DNA from: Paraburkholderia caballeronis
GTDB lineage: Bacteria; Pseudomonadota; Gammaproteobacteria; Burkholderiales; Burkholderiaceae
Direction of reading: 5' to 3'
Length of the DNA: 64,000 nt
Assembly: GCF_900104845.1 (NCBI RefSeq)
Contig: NZ_FNSR01000001.1
Span: forward strand, 1,860,001-1,924,000
Both the position numbers and the translations under genes were made by a program. Under the pieces are notes generated by a model. It did not search any database and was not told where the DNA came from. It saw only the letters and a program-made list of their open reading frames with translations. The stretch's first letter is position 1, and each line of letters opens with the position of its first letter. Positions 1 through 8,999 of this stretch are shown here, in pieces.

Positions 1-2
1 GC

Positions 3-173
3 TGGCATGACGGCCGTTCGCGCGCGATGTATCGCGGCGCCGAATGGGACGTCGAACTGGCGCCCGGCGAGCCCGACGACGCGCCGCTCTATGAAATCAC
101 CGCATTGCGCGGCAACAGCCTGATCGTCGCGGCGAAAAAGCCGCCGCGCACGGCCGGCGCGCGCGACGCGTGA
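3..173 (+). CDS. NfeD-like protein, C-terminal end only
   Basis: Only the last 56 codons are in the window, and the gene starts upstream of base 1. The reading frame ends at the TGA at 171-173. The visible peptide (W-H-D-G-R-S-R-A-M-Y-R-G-A-E-W-D-V-E-L) has the small OB-fold look of the NfeD C-terminal domain, followed by a basic tail. NfeD proteins are membrane partners of SPFH/stomatin proteins and are usually encoded next to them; an SPFH gene begins 50 bases downstream, which supports the call. The identification rests on a short fragment plus this neighbour. Confidence 0.6.
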   Translation, partial: WHDGRSRAMYRGAEWDVELAPGEPDDAPLYEITALRGNSLIVAAKKPPRTAGARDA

Positions 174-223
174 CACCCGGCGCGCATGCCGTGCGCGCCG
201 AACGACTCGAAGGAGGCCTCGTC

Positions 224-1189
224 ATGCAAGTTCCCATCGTCGGCGCGATTCTGCTCGTGATCGTGATCGTGCTGGTCGCGCAGACCGTGAAGATCGTGCC
301 GCAGCAGCACGCGTGGGTCGTCGAGCGGCTCGGCCGCTATCATGCGACGCTCACGCCCGGTCTGACGATCGTGCTGCCGTTCGTCGATCGCGTCGCGTAC
401 AAGCACGTGCTGAAGGAGATTCCGCTCGACGTGCCGAGTCAGATCTGCATCACGCGCGACAACACGCAGTTGCAGGTGGACGGCGTGCTGTACTTTCAGG
501 TCACCGATCCGATGAAGGCATCGTATGGATCGAGCAACTTCGTGTTCGCGATCACGCAGTTGTCGCAGACGACGCTGCGCTCGGTGATCGGCCGGCTCGA
601 ACTCGACAAGACGTTCGAGGAGCGCGACTTCATCAATCACAGCATCGTGTCGTCGCTCGACCAGGCCGCGTCGAACTGGGGCGTGAAGGTGCTGCGCTAC
701 GAGATCAAGGACCTGACGCCGCCGAAGGAGATCCTGCACGCGATGCAGGCGCAGATCACCGCGGAGCGCGAGAAGCGCGCACTGATCGCCGCGTCCGAAG
801 GGCGCAAGCAGGAGCAGATCAATCTGGCGGCCGGCGCGCGCGAGGCCGCGATCCAGAAGTCCGAAGGCGAGCGGCAGGCGGCGATCAACCAGGCGCAGGG
901 GCAGGCGTCCGCGATTCTGACGGTGGCCGACGCGAATGCGGAGGCGATTCGCAAGATCGCGGCGTCGATCCAGTCGCAGGGCGGCATGGACGCGGTGAAC
1001 CTGAAGGTCGCCGAACAGTATGTGAATGCGTTCGGCAATCTCGCGAAGCAGGGGAATACGCTGATCGTGCCCGGCGACATGGCCGACCTGAGCACGATGA
1101 TCGCGTCTGCGTTGACGATCGTGAATCGCACGGGTGCGCGCGAAGCGATCGTGCGGCCCGCGCCGGGCGCGGAGACGAGGGGCGGGTGA
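224..1189 (+). CDS. SPFH/stomatin-like membrane protein (slipin/QmcA type)
   Basis: This is a 321-residue protein with one N-terminal membrane segment (about residues 4-24) and then a Band 7/SPFH domain. The domain shows the typical run V-P-Q-Q-H-A-W-V-V-E-R-L-G-R-Y, and an Ala/Glu/Lys-rich coiled coil follows at about residues 185-260. Such proteins form oligomeric rings at membranes and are thought to organise lipid domains or protease complexes together with NfeD. The ATG at 224 is chosen because an AAGGAGG ribosome site lies at 210-216; an in-frame GTG at 170 has no such site and overlaps the stop of the upstream NfeD-like gene. The two genes form an operon. Confidence 0.9.
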   Translation: MQVPIVGAILLVIVIVLVAQTVKIVPQQHAWVVERLGRYHATLTPGLTIVLPFVDRVAYKHVLKEIPLDVPSQICITRDNTQLQVDGVLYFQVTDPMKASYGSSNFVFAITQLSQTTLRSVIGRLELDKTFEERDFINHSIVSSLDQAASNWGVKVLRYEIKDLTPPKEILHAMQAQITAEREKRALIAASEGRKQEQINLAAGAREAAIQKSEGERQAAINQAQGQASAILTVADANAEAIRKIAASIQSQGGMDAVNLKVAEQYVNAFGNLAKQGNTLIVPGDMADLSTMIASALTIVNRTGAREAIVRPAPGAETRGG

Positions 1190-1206
1190 CGAACGGTCGT
1201 GCGGCA

Positions 1207-1226
1207 AGTCCGGCTTGCGCCGGACT
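1207..1226. terminator. Stem-loop between convergent genes
   Basis: A perfect 8-bp inverted repeat (AGTCCGGC / GCCGGACT) with a TTGC loop lies between the convergent SPFH and smpB genes. No T-run follows on either side, so it may be a weak terminator or simply a chance hairpin in GC-rich DNA. Confidence 0.35.
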
Positions 1227-1253
1227 GTCGCGGACGTCAGGGGGCAGGACGCG

Positions 1254-1700
1254 TCAGGTCGGCGAGCGCATCAGGCGCGCTTTTTCGCGCTCCCAGTCGC
1301 GTTTCTTCTCGGTTTCGCGCTTGTCGTGCTGCTTCTTGCCCTTCGCGAGCCCGACTTCGCACTTCACGCGCCCGCCCTTGTAGTGGAAGTTCAGCGGCAC
1401 GAGTGTGTAACCGCGCTGCTCGACCTTGCCGATCAGCTTGTGGATTTCGGTCTTGTGCAGCAGCAGCTTGCGCGTGCGCACCGGGTCCGGCTTCACGTGC
1501 GTCGACGCTTCCGGCAGCGGGCTGATGTGCGCGCCGATCAGGAACAGCTCGCCGTCGCGGATCACGACGTAACCTTCCTTGATCTGCCCGCGGCCCGCGC
1601 GCAACGCCTTGACCTCCCACCCTTCGAGCACGAGCCCCGCTTCATGGCGTTCTTCGATGAAGTAATCGAAGAATGCTTTTCTGTTGTCGATGATGCTCAT
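1254..1700 (-). CDS. smpB: SsrA-binding protein SmpB
   Basis: This is a 148-residue protein of the usual SmpB length. It starts with [17 protein letters not shown] and contains the beta-barrel core [15 protein letters not shown] and the L-I-G-A-H-I-S-P-L segment. The basic C-terminal tail ([17 protein letters not shown]) enters the decoding centre in place of the missing codon. SmpB binds tmRNA and brings it to stalled ribosomes for trans-translation. It is transcribed divergently from ratA, an arrangement common in proteobacteria. The upstream ribosome site is weak. Confidence 0.97.
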   Translation of the reverse strand: MSIIDNRKAFFDYFIEERHEAGLVLEGWEVKALRAGRGQIKEGYVVIRDGELFLIGAHISPLPEASTHVKPDPVRTRKLLLHKTEIHKLIGKVEQRGYTLVPLNFHYKGGRVKCEVGLAKGKKQHDKRETEKKRDWEREKARLMRSPT

Positions 1701-1726
1701 AGGAAATGGAAAAGGTCCAACTCGTT

Positions 1727-1742
1727 TAAAATCACGATTTTA
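1727..1742. promoter_or_regulatory. Palindromic double -10 region between smpB and ratA
   Basis: TAAAATC-AC-GATTTTA is a perfect dyad that gives a TAAAAT -10-like hexamer on each strand: 1727-1732 towards ratA and 1737-1742 towards smpB. On the smpB side it is preceded by TGC, which makes an extended -10. No convincing -35 hexamer is visible on either side. Confidence 0.5.
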
Positions 1743-1801
1743 GCAAAGCGGGCGTCCAAAAGCCCGCTGTGCTTCCACTCCTGCAACGCGTTGCGCAGCT
1801 T

Positions 1802-2236
1802 ATGGCGGATGTCCAGAAAACCGTGTTGATTCGCCATTCGGCGGAACAGATGTTCGACCTCGTCACCGACGTTGCCGACTACCCCAACTTCCTGCCGTGG
1901 TGCGGCGGCGTCGAGATTCGCCGCCAGGACGAAAACGGGATGGAGGCGAGGATCGACATCAATTTCAAGGGGATCAAGCAGCACTTCGCGACCCGCAACT
2001 CGCAGCAGCGGCCGACCCGCATCGACATGGAGTTCGCGGACGGCCCGTTCCGCAAGTTCACCGGCTACTGGCGCTTCACGCCGCTGCGCGCGGACGCGTG
2101 CAAGATCGAGTTCGCATTGCACTACGAATTCACGAACGTGATCCTCGAAAAGATCATCGGGCCGGTGTTCAGCCACATCGCGAACACGTTCGTCGAATCG
2201 TTCGTGAAGCGCGCGGACCAGCGCTACGGAAAATGA
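1802..2236 (+). CDS. ratA: RatA/Coq10-family START-domain protein
   Basis: This is a 144-residue SRPBCC/START-like protein that begins M-A-D-V-Q-K-T-V-L-I-R-H-S-A and contains the family run M-F-D-L-V-T-D-V-A-D-Y-P-N-F-L-P-W-C. Family members include E. coli RatA (YfjG), described as interfering with 70S assembly, and the ubiquinone-binding Coq10 proteins; which role applies here cannot be told from sequence. The ATG at 1802 fits the family N-terminus. An upstream GTG at 1769 would add 11 unconserved residues. The stop overlaps the next gene's ATG (ATGA at 2233-2236), so ratA and rnfH are translationally coupled. Confidence 0.9.
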   Translation: MADVQKTVLIRHSAEQMFDLVTDVADYPNFLPWCGGVEIRRQDENGMEARIDINFKGIKQHFATRNSQQRPTRIDMEFADGPFRKFTGYWRFTPLRADACKIEFALHYEFTNVILEKIIGPVFSHIANTFVESFVKRADQRYGK

Positions 2237-2574
2237 CGACGATGGACGCGAAACTTTCCATCGACGTGTGTTACGCGCTGCCGGACGCGCAGACGCTGAT
2301 CGCGGTCGAATTGCCGGCCGGCGCGACGGTGCAGCAGGCGATCGACGCGAGCGGCATGCTGGCCCGGCATCCGGAGATCGACCTCGCGAAGCAGAAGGTC
2401 GGCGTGTTCGGGAAGATTCGGCCGCTCGATGCGACGCTCGCGGACCACGACCGCGTCGAGATCTACCGTCCGTTGATCGTCGATCCGAAGGCCGCGCGGC
2501 AGCGGCGCGTCGACAAGACCCGGCGCGAAGGGTCGATCGAAGGGCGGAAGTGGCTGCCGAAGGATTCGCGGTAG
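2233..2574 (+). CDS. rnfH: RnfH/RatB family ubiquitin-like protein
   Basis: This is a 113-residue protein with the RnfH family pattern: V-C-Y-A-L-P near the start, the V-G-V-F-G-K-I-R strand, and D-R-V-E-I-Y-R-P-L-I-V-D-P-K near the end, followed by a basic tail. RnfH proteins have a beta-grasp (ubiquitin-like) fold and no settled biochemical role. The gene overlaps ratA by four bases (ATGA), and a second in-frame ATG at 2242 is also possible. The ratA-rnfH pair beside smpB is a conserved proteobacterial block. Confidence 0.88.
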   Translation: MTTMDAKLSIDVCYALPDAQTLIAVELPAGATVQQAIDASGMLARHPEIDLAKQKVGVFGKIRPLDATLADHDRVEIYRPLIVDPKAARQRRVDKTRREGSIEGRKWLPKDSR

Positions 2575-2694
2575 GCGGGACGGACGTCGTTGGCCGGCCG
2601 GCGGCATCTTCGGCGCCGGACGCACCGCCGCATGCGATGCCGGGGGGTCCGGTGGTCGCGCTGTGTCGCGCGATGCTCCGTTCGGCCCCGCTGC

Positions 2695-3726
2695 CTAAAC
2701 CGCCGTGCGCCGCCGTTCGGTCGGCGCGTTGCCGTTGCCCGTCCCGGTTCCGGCCGGATCGGCCGACGGCACGATGCCGTCCCCGTGCGCGGTGCGTTGC
2801 GGTTCGCCCGCGTGACGGCGCACCGACCAGCTGACGCCCGCGACCAGCAGCACGATCGCCGCGATTTCCAGCGGACGCGGCAACCGGTGGTCGTACACGA
2901 ACCCGTACAGCAACGCAAACAGCGTCTCGAACACGATCATCTGGCCGGACAGCGTCAGCGGCAGCCGTTTCGCGGCCGCGTTCCACAGCCCGTTGCCGAG
3001 CCATGACGCGCCGATCGCGAGGATCAGGTTCAGTTGCCAGAACGTCGTCCAGCGCGACGCGGCGACGTCGGCCTGCACCGAGCCGGCCGGCAGCAGCGTG
3101 ATCGCGAGCCACAGCGCGCCGCCGAGCGCGCCGGTCACGACGCCCCACAGCACTGACCACTCGTTGCCGCTGAAATGCGTGATGCGCTGCAGATAACGCG
3201 CGTTCTCGACCGCGAACCACGACCAGCACACCAGCGCGCCGACCGCGCAGCCGATGCCGGTCAGCTTCGTCAGCACGTCGCCGCCGCCATTACCCGCCGC
3301 GGTGAACACGTCGACGTTGATGCACGCGATGCCGGCCGCGATCATCGCGAGCGGCAGCGCGAGCCGGCGAAGCGGCACCGCGCCGTGGTCGCGGCGGCCG
3401 AGCAGCGTGACCGTGACCGGCAGCACGCCGACGATCAGCGACGCGGGCGCGATGCCGACCAGATGGATTGCGGTCGCGAGAAACAGGTAATAGAGCAGGT
3501 TGCCGGCGAGCGCGAGCTTCACGAGCGCGACGACGTCCGCGCGCGTGAGGCGCGGCCACACGCGGCGCGCCATCGGCAGCAGCGCCGCGAGCGACACGAG
3601 GCCGTACATCACGTAGCGGCCCGCGCTCAGCAGCAGCGGCGAGAAGTCCGGCAACTGGCGGGGCACGACGAAAACCGTTCCCCATAACGCTCCGGCGAGA
3701 ATGCCGTACAACACCCCGCGCTGCAT
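2695..3726 (-). CDS. DMT-superfamily (EamA-like) membrane transporter
   Basis: This is a 343-residue, very hydrophobic protein with about ten membrane segments in two repeated halves, the layout of EamA/DMT exporters. It starts M-Q-R-G-V-L-Y-G-I-L-A-G-A-L-W-G-T-V-F-V. The tail after the last segment (about 45 residues, rich in Arg, Gly and Thr) is probably disordered and cytoplasmic. The ATG at 3726 is chosen because it starts just before the first helix; an in-frame start at 3762 would add 12 charged residues. The substrate cannot be inferred. The gene is convergent with rnfH and divergent from guaB. Confidence 0.8.
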   Translation of the reverse strand: MQRGVLYGILAGALWGTVFVVPRQLPDFSPLLLSAGRYVMYGLVSLAALLPMARRVWPRLTRADVVALVKLALAGNLLYYLFLATAIHLVGIAPASLIVGVLPVTVTLLGRRDHGAVPLRRLALPLAMIAAGIACINVDVFTAAGNGGGDVLTKLTGIGCAVGALVCWSWFAVENARYLQRITHFSGNEWSVLWGVVTGALGGALWLAITLLPAGSVQADVAASRWTTFWQLNLILAIGASWLGNGLWNAAAKRLPLTLSGQMIVFETLFALLYGFVYDHRLPRPLEIAAIVLLVAGVSWSVRRHAGEPQRTAHGDGIVPSADPAGTGTGNGNAPTERRRTAV

Positions 3727-3898
3727 GTGTTTCGTGCCTCTGGATCGCGATGAATGGCGCACAGCTTAAGCGGTGACGGGGCGGTGCGTCTTGTTTAATC
3801 CTGCAGCGGCGGCGGACTGCCCGAAAATCGGGCCGGACAGCCTGCCGAAAGCGCCTGGGAATTTTTCACGAATCGCCGCTAAGCCGCTGTTCGGACAC

Positions 3899-3927
3899 GT
3901 GAAATCCAGGGAGGTATCGCGTATAAT
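3899..3927 (+). promoter_or_regulatory. Likely sigma-70 promoter of guaB
   Basis: A perfect TATAAT lies at 3922-3927, and GTGAAA at 3899-3904 could act as a weak -35 with 17-bp spacing. The predicted transcript would start about 20 bases before the guaB ATG, leaving a short leader with a TAGGA ribosome site. Confidence 0.6.
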
Positions 3928-3953
3928 CTGCTTTTGCGCCCATAGGATTTGCC

Positions 3954-5414
3954 ATGCGTCTGATCCAGAAAGCACTCACGTTCGATGACGTGCTCCTCGT
4001 CCCGGCCTTCTCCGACGTTCTGCCGCGCGACACCAGCCTGAAGACCCGGCTGACCCGCAATATCTCCCTGAACATTCCGCTCGTGTCCGCCGCGATGGAT
4101 ACGGTCACCGAAGGCCGTCTCGCGATCGCGATGGCGCAGCAGGGCGGTGTCGGCATCGTCCACAAGAACCTCACGCCGGCCGAGCAGGCGCGCGAGGTCG
4201 CGAAGGTCAAGCGCTTCGAATCCGGCGTCGTGCGCGACCCGATCACCGTGCCGCCGCAGATGAAGGTGCGCGACGTGATGGCGCTGTCGCAGCAGCATGG
4301 CATTTCCGGCTTTCCGGTCGTCGAGGGCGCGCAACTGATCGGCATCGTCACGAACCGCGACCTGCGTTTCGAAACGCGTCTCGACGAGCCGGTCCGCTCG
4401 ATCATGACGCCGCGCGAGCGGCTCGTCACCGTGAAGGAAGGCACGCCGCTCACCGAGGCGAAGGCGCTGATGCACAGCCACCGCCTGGAGCGCGTGCTGG
4501 TCGTCAACGACGCGTTCGAACTGCGCGGCCTGATGACGGTGAAGGACATCACGAAGCAGACCGAACACCCGGCCGCGTGCAAGGACGAGCACGGCAAGCT
4601 GCGCGCGGGCGCGGCGGTCGGCGTCGGTCCCGACAACGAGGAGCGCGTCGAACTGCTGGTGCAGGCGGGCGTCGACGTGATCGTCGTCGATACCGCGCAC
4701 GGCCACAGCAAGGGCGTGCTCGAACGCGTGCAGTGGGTGAAGCGCAACTTCCCGCACGTCGAGGTGATCGGCGGCAATATCGCGACCGCCGACGCCGCGA
4801 AGGCGCTCGTCGAATACGGCGCGGACGGCGTGAAGGTCGGCATCGGCCCGGGTTCGATCTGCACGACGCGGATCGTCGCCGGCGTCGGCGTCCCGCAGAT
4901 CAGCGCGATCGCTAACGTGTCCGACGCGCTGCGCGGCACCGGCGTGCCGGTGATCGCGGACGGCGGCATCCGCTATTCGGGCGACGTCAGCAAGGCGCTC
5001 GCAGCCGGCGCGAACGCGGTGATGATGGGCAGCATGCTCGCGGGCACCGAAGAGTCGCCGGGCGACGTGTTCCTGTATCAAGGCCGCCAGTACAAGGCGT
5101 ATCGCGGCATGGGTTCGGTCGGCGCGATGAAGGACGGCGCCGCGGACCGCTACTTCCAGGACAACTCCGCGAACATCGACAAGCTCGTGCCGGAAGGCAT
5201 CGAAGGGCGCGTCGCGTACAAGGGCTCGGTCAACGCGATCCTGTTCCAGTTGATCGGCGGCGTGCGCGCGAGCATGGGTTACTGCGGCTGCGGCACGATC
5301 GACGAAATGCACGAGAAGGCCTCGTTCGTTGAAATCACGTCGGCGGGGATGCGCGAATCGCACGTCCACGACGTGCAGATCACGAAGGAAGCGCCGAACT
5401 ATCACGTGGACTGA
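3954..5414 (+). CDS. guaB: Inosine-5'-monophosphate dehydrogenase
   Basis: IMP dehydrogenase oxidises IMP to XMP with NAD+, the first committed step to GMP. The 486-residue product has the full family layout: a TIM barrel interrupted by two CBS domains (about residues 94-205) that usually bind purine nucleotides. The active-site loop G-P-G-S-I-C-T-T-R carries the catalytic Cys at residue 303, and [10 protein letters not shown] binds the IMP phosphate. The length matches bacterial enzymes. guaB is followed by a small membrane-protein gene and guaA, so both enzymes of GMP synthesis from IMP are encoded together. Confidence 0.98.
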   Translation: MRLIQKALTFDDVLLVPAFSDVLPRDTSLKTRLTRNISLNIPLVSAAMDTVTEGRLAIAMAQQGGVGIVHKNLTPAEQAREVAKVKRFESGVVRDPITVPPQMKVRDVMALSQQHGISGFPVVEGAQLIGIVTNRDLRFETRLDEPVRSIMTPRERLVTVKEGTPLTEAKALMHSHRLERVLVVNDAFELRGLMTVKDITKQTEHPAACKDEHGKLRAGAAVGVGPDNEERVELLVQAGVDVIVVDTAHGHSKGVLERVQWVKRNFPHVEVIGGNIATADAAKALVEYGADGVKVGIGPGSICTTRIVAGVGVPQISAIANVSDALRGTGVPVIADGGIRYSGDVSKALAAGANAVMMGSMLAGTEESPGDVFLYQGRQYKAYRGMGSVGAMKDGAADRYFQDNSANIDKLVPEGIEGRVAYKGSVNAILFQLIGGVRASMGYCGCGTIDEMHEKASFVEITSAGMRESHVHDVQITKEAPNYHVD

Positions 5415-5420
5415 GGTCTG

Positions 5421-6113
5421 ATGAAGCCGCTGCTGCGCGTTGTACTGATTGTCGATGCGTTGTTCCTGCTGGTTTTCGGGGTGCTGTTCCTGCTGACCCC
5501 GTGGGCTTCGCTGTACGACGCGCTGCAACTGGTGCGGCCGCAGCCAACGCTCATCGGCCAGGCGTTCGGCTTCGTGCTGATCGGCCTCGGTTGGCTCGCC
5601 GCGCATGCGGCGTTCGACGGCGCGCTCACGTCGCCGATCGGCAAGGTCGTCGGCCACGTCAACTGGATCGCCGGCGTGCTGATCCTCGTGTGGCTGATCG
5701 GCCTGCATACGCCGCCGATGACCGGCTTCGGCGAACTCGTCGCCGGCGCGCTCGGCGCGTGGCTGATCGTGCTGGGACTCGGCGGCGTGCGCCTCGCGCG
5801 CGCGGTGCGCCGGCGCGACAAGGTGGCTGCGATGGAAACCGCGGCGGCGCAACGCGACGCGCGGAGCGCAACCGTGGTGACGCCGGACCGGCGCGAACCG
5901 GTCAATTACGCGACGCCGGGTTACGCAGCCGGACCGTGTGTCGAAGCCGGGGCGCCGGCGAAACCGGTCGCGGAAGCGGCAACACGTCCGGCTGTGGTCG
6001 CGGCGCCGCCGTCCGCCGGCACGACCGCGGCGACTTCGGCCGACACGATCGAAGCGCGCAATGCGGCTCGCGACGAAGCGGCCGGATCGACGAAGCCGCC
6101 GTTTCATGGCTGA
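5421..6113 (+). CDS. Small membrane protein of unknown function between guaB and guaA
   Basis: This is a 230-residue protein with four predicted membrane helices in the first 125 residues, then a basic stretch (R-L-A-R-A-V-R-R-R-D-K) and a 100-residue Ala/Pro/Thr-rich, probably disordered tail. It begins six bases after the guaB stop, so it is probably cotranscribed with guaB. No function is recognised. The tail composition suggests rapid divergence, and the membrane part is the only clearly structured portion. Confidence 0.7.
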   Translation: MKPLLRVVLIVDALFLLVFGVLFLLTPWASLYDALQLVRPQPTLIGQAFGFVLIGLGWLAAHAAFDGALTSPIGKVVGHVNWIAGVLILVWLIGLHTPPMTGFGELVAGALGAWLIVLGLGGVRLARAVRRRDKVAAMETAAAQRDARSATVVTPDRREPVNYATPGYAAGPCVEAGAPAKPVAEAATRPAVVAAPPSAGTTAATSADTIEARNAARDEAAGSTKPPFHG

Positions 6114-6246
6114 GCGCCGCAACGTCCGCCCGCGCCGACCGGCACCCCAGGACCGCGCACGCAACATACGCTGGACTCCGAATTCACGCCGCGCACGATG
6201 CGCGGCTTTCTGTATCCATTCCTTTAATTAGATTCCGCCCGCTGCC

Positions 6247-7830
6247 ATGCACGACAAGATCCTCATCCTCGATTTCGGCTCGCAAGTCACCCAGTTGATC
6301 GCGCGCCGCGTGCGCGAGGCGCACGTGTACTCGGAAATCCATCCGTACGACGTCGACGACGCGTTCGTCCGCGACTTCGCGCCGAAGGGCATCATCCTGT
6401 CTGGCGGCCCGAGTTCCGTCACCGAGACCGATACGCCGCGCGCGCCGCAGGCCGTGTTCGAACTCGGCGTGCCGGTGCTCGGCATTTGCTACGGGATGCA
6501 GACGATGGCCGAGCAGCTCGGCGGCAAGGTCGACGGCGGTCATCTGCGCGAGTTCGGTTACGCGGAAGTGCGCGCGCGCAACCATACGAGTTTCCTCGAA
6601 GGCATCGAGGACTTCCGCACGCCGGAAGGCCACGGGATGCTGAAGGTGTGGATGAGCCACGGCGACAAGGTCATTGAGATGCCGGAAGGCTTCAAGCTGA
6701 TGGCGTCGACCGAGTCGTGCCCGATCGCCGCGATGGCGGACGACGCGCGTCATTTCTACGGCCTGCAATGGCACCCGGAAGTCACGCATACCGTGCAGGG
6801 CCGCGCGATGCTCGAACGCTTCGTGCTCGGCATCTGCGGCGCGAAGGCCGACTGGGAGATGGGCCACTACATCGACGAGGCCGTCGAGAACATCCGTCGC
6901 CAGGTCGGCAGCGAGCACGTGATTCTCGGACTGTCAGGCGGCGTCGATTCGTCGGTCGCGGCCGCGCTGCTGCATCGCGCGATCGGCGATCAACTGACCT
7001 GCGTATTCGTCGATCACGGGCTGCTGCGCCTGAACGAAGCCGAGCAGGTGATGGCGACGTTCGCCGACCATCTCGGCGTGAAAGTGATTCACGTCGACGC
7101 GAGCGAGGCGTTCCTGTCGAAGCTCGCGGGCGTCACCGATCCGGAGGCGAAGCGCAAGATCATCGGCGCGGAATTCGTCGAGGTGTTCCAGGCCGAGGCC
7201 GCGAAGCTGACCGATGCGAAGTGGCTTGCGCAGGGGACGATCTATCCGGACGTGATCGAATCGGCGGGCAAGGGCAAGAAGGCCGCGCAGACGATCAAGA
7301 GCCATCACAACGTCGGCGGTTTGCCGGAGACGCTGAACCTGAAGCTGCTGGAGCCGCTGCGCGAGCTGTTCAAGGACGAGGTGCGCGAACTGGGCGTGAA
7401 ACTCGGGCTGCCGCACGAGATGGTGTATCGCCATCCGTTCCCGGGGCCGGGCCTCGGCGTGCGGATTCTCGGCGAGGTGAAGCGCGAGTTCGCGGACCTG
7501 CTGCGTCGCGCGGATGCGATTTTCATCGAGACGCTGCGCAACACGATCGACAAGGAGACCGGCAAGTCGTGGTACGACCTGACGAGCCAGGCGTTCGCGG
7601 TGTTCCTGCCGGTAAAGAGCGTGGGGGTGATGGGGGATGGGCGGACTTATGAATATGTGGTTGCGCTGCGCGCGGTGCAGACGCTCGATTTCATGACCGC
7701 GCATTGGGCGCATCTGCCGCATGAACTGCTTGGGCAAGTGTCGAACCGGATTATTAACGAAGTGCGTGGGATTAATCGCGTCGTTTATGACATCTCGGGG
7801 AAGCCGCCGGCGACGATTGAGTGGGAGTGA
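6247..7830 (+). CDS. guaA: GMP synthase (glutamine-hydrolysing)
   Basis: GMP synthase converts XMP to GMP using ATP and glutamine. The 527-residue protein has an N-terminal class I glutamine amidotransferase domain (nucleophile Cys81 in G-I-C-Y-G-M-Q; His/Glu in Q-W-H-P-E-V). An ATP pyrophosphatase domain with the PP-loop L-S-G-G-V-D-S-S-V and the C-terminal dimerisation domain ending P-A-T-I-E-W-E follow. The last 200 or so bases use more A/T-ending and GGG codons than the rest of the gene. The 3' end of guaA is a known integration site for genomic islands, and one starts directly after it here. Confidence 0.98.
   Translation: MHDKILILDFGSQVTQLIARRVREAHVYSEIHPYDVDDAFVRDFAPKGIILSGGPSSVTETDTPRAPQAVFELGVPVLGICYGMQTMAEQLGGKVDGGHLREFGYAEVRARNHTSFLEGIEDFRTPEGHGMLKVWMSHGDKVIEMPEGFKLMASTESCPIAAMADDARHFYGLQWHPEVTHTVQGRAMLERFVLGICGAKADWEMGHYIDEAVENIRRQVGSEHVILGLSGGVDSSVAAALLHRAIGDQLTCVFVDHGLLRLNEAEQVMATFADHLGVKVIHVDASEAFLSKLAGVTDPEAKRKIIGAEFVEVFQAEAAKLTDAKWLAQGTIYPDVIESAGKGKKAAQTIKSHHNVGGLPETLNLKLLEPLRELFKDEVRELGVKLGLPHEMVYRHPFPGPGLGVRILGEVKREFADLLRRADAIFIETLRNTIDKETGKSWYDLTSQAFAVFLPVKSVGVMGDGRTYEYVVALRAVQTLDFMTAHWAHLPHELLGQVSNRIINEVRGINRVVYDISGKPPATIEWE
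7812..7825 (+). other. Candidate attL core in the guaA 3' end
   Basis: GACGATTGAGTGGG at the guaA 3' end matches GACAATCGAGTGGG at 20393-20406 in 12 of 14 positions. This would be the left crossover region of the island. It is an inference from one short imperfect match plus position. Confidence 0.4.
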
Positions 7831-8418
7831 GGGGTGAAAAATATCCTTATAAATCAACAACTTACTGCGTGTTTTGCACGTGCAAGTTGATGAAATATAG
7901 CCCGGTGATCCACCTCTAAACTATTGATTAAAAAGGGTAATCGTCTTTTTGATCCTCTCGAAGTCGATGGTTGCGAAGCACTGAACTCGACGGTATTGGC
8001 GACGGTAGAAATAGCGCGCTCAGCCTAGGCCCAATCTAGGCTAACCGCCATACCGTCTGCCGATACCGTGCGACACGGTATGCTGCGGTCAAAAAAGTCA
8101 GGTTTCATGCGGGTCTGCGGGCAGGTGTACGTCTTGTGGTTGTGACGGCATTTGTCTCTTGCCGGTCGTCGTGGTTTCCTTGGTTTTGGATAGATTAGGG
8201 TGCCATGTCGCTGCGTACAAGCTGGCAAGAGGCGTTGCGCAGTTTTTCGGCCGGTTTACCGGCCGTTTTCATGTGGCACATGTAGGCGGCCGGGGCCTGG
8301 GACCGCATGAGACAGAATGCGACCATGGGCCAAGCGGCCTGGTGCTCAGGGTGAAGCGGAAATCTGTAGGTTTCGCGATTGATGACGGCAACCGGCCGTC
8401 TCGATTCAGGAAATCAAT
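7831..8418. other. Left island end: intergenic region with integrase arm-like repeats
   Basis: No convincing gene lies here. The stretch holds four exact ATACCGT copies: 7990-7996 (minus), 8050-8056 (plus), 8063-8069 (plus) and 8075-8081 (minus). It also contains a terminator-like hairpin at 8248-8269. The same heptamer is repeated at the other end of the island, as expected for arm sites split by integration. The open frames crossing it lack ribosome sites and family resemblance. Confidence 0.5.
8248..8269 (+). terminator. Rho-independent terminator-like hairpin
   Basis: An 8-bp perfect stem (CGGCCGGT / ACCGGCCG) with a two-base loop is followed by TTTT. It lies between guaA and the integrase gene and could keep guaA transcription out of the island. 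Confidence 0.55.
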
Positions 8419-8990
8419 ATGCTTACAGACTTCACCCTGCGGAACCTCAAGCCTCGCGCGACCCTTTACAAAGTCGCTGACCGAGATGGGATGTACGTGG
8501 CCATCTCCCCGACAGGGTCCATCTCCTTCCGCTACGACTACAGCATCAACGGCCGGCGTGAAACGCTGACCCTCGGCCGCTATGGCTTCGGCGGCATTTC
8601 GCTTGCCGCTGCACGGGATAAGCTGTCAGCCGCCAAGCGGCTGGTGCGCGATGGCATCTCCCCAGCCATCCAGAAACAGCGCGAGAAAGCCCGTGGGCCG
8701 GAGATCAAGACCTTCGGTGATCACGCTGCTAATTGGCTCTACGGAGCGACTATGGCCCCTACGACTCGGGCAATGCGCAAGAGCGTGCTGGATCGCGACA
8801 TCCTACCGATTTTCAAGAAACGCCTTTTGAGCGAAGTTCAAACGGAAGATTTGCGTGCGCTATGCCTGCGCGTGAAGGGGCGAGGAGCTCCCACGGTGGC
8901 GCTCAACATCCGCGAAATCATCAAGCTGATCTACGGCTACGCGAACCTTCATGGAGAGAAGGTGAGCAATCCTGACCTGCGGCGGGATTT
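8419..8990 (+). pseudogene. Tyrosine-type integrase, truncated by an IS element
   Basis: The first 190 codons encode the N-terminal part of a phage/island integrase. An Arm-DNA-bind (DUF4102-like) domain at about residues 1-90 (L-T-D-F-T-L-R-N-L-K at the start, T-L-G-R-Y-G-F-G-G-I-S-L-A-A-A-R) is followed by the beginning of the SAM-like core-binding domain. The frame then runs into the IS at 8991. The catalytic domain with the R-H-R-Y residues is missing, and no remainder was found beyond the far end of the IS, so this is a deletion and not a simple interruption. The ATG at 8419 follows an AGGAAATC ribosome-site-like sequence. The island can no longer excise with its own integrase. Confidence 0.85.
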
Positions 8991-8999
8991 TGTAGCCAG

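Noticed and set aside
7831..8418. tRNA gene as the island attachment site
   Set aside because: No cloverleaf-capable sequence was seen here; the guaA 3' end explains the integration point.
8159..8569. Open frame upstream of the integrase as a gene
   Set aside because: It crosses the terminator hairpin and the integrase start in another frame and lacks a ribosome site.
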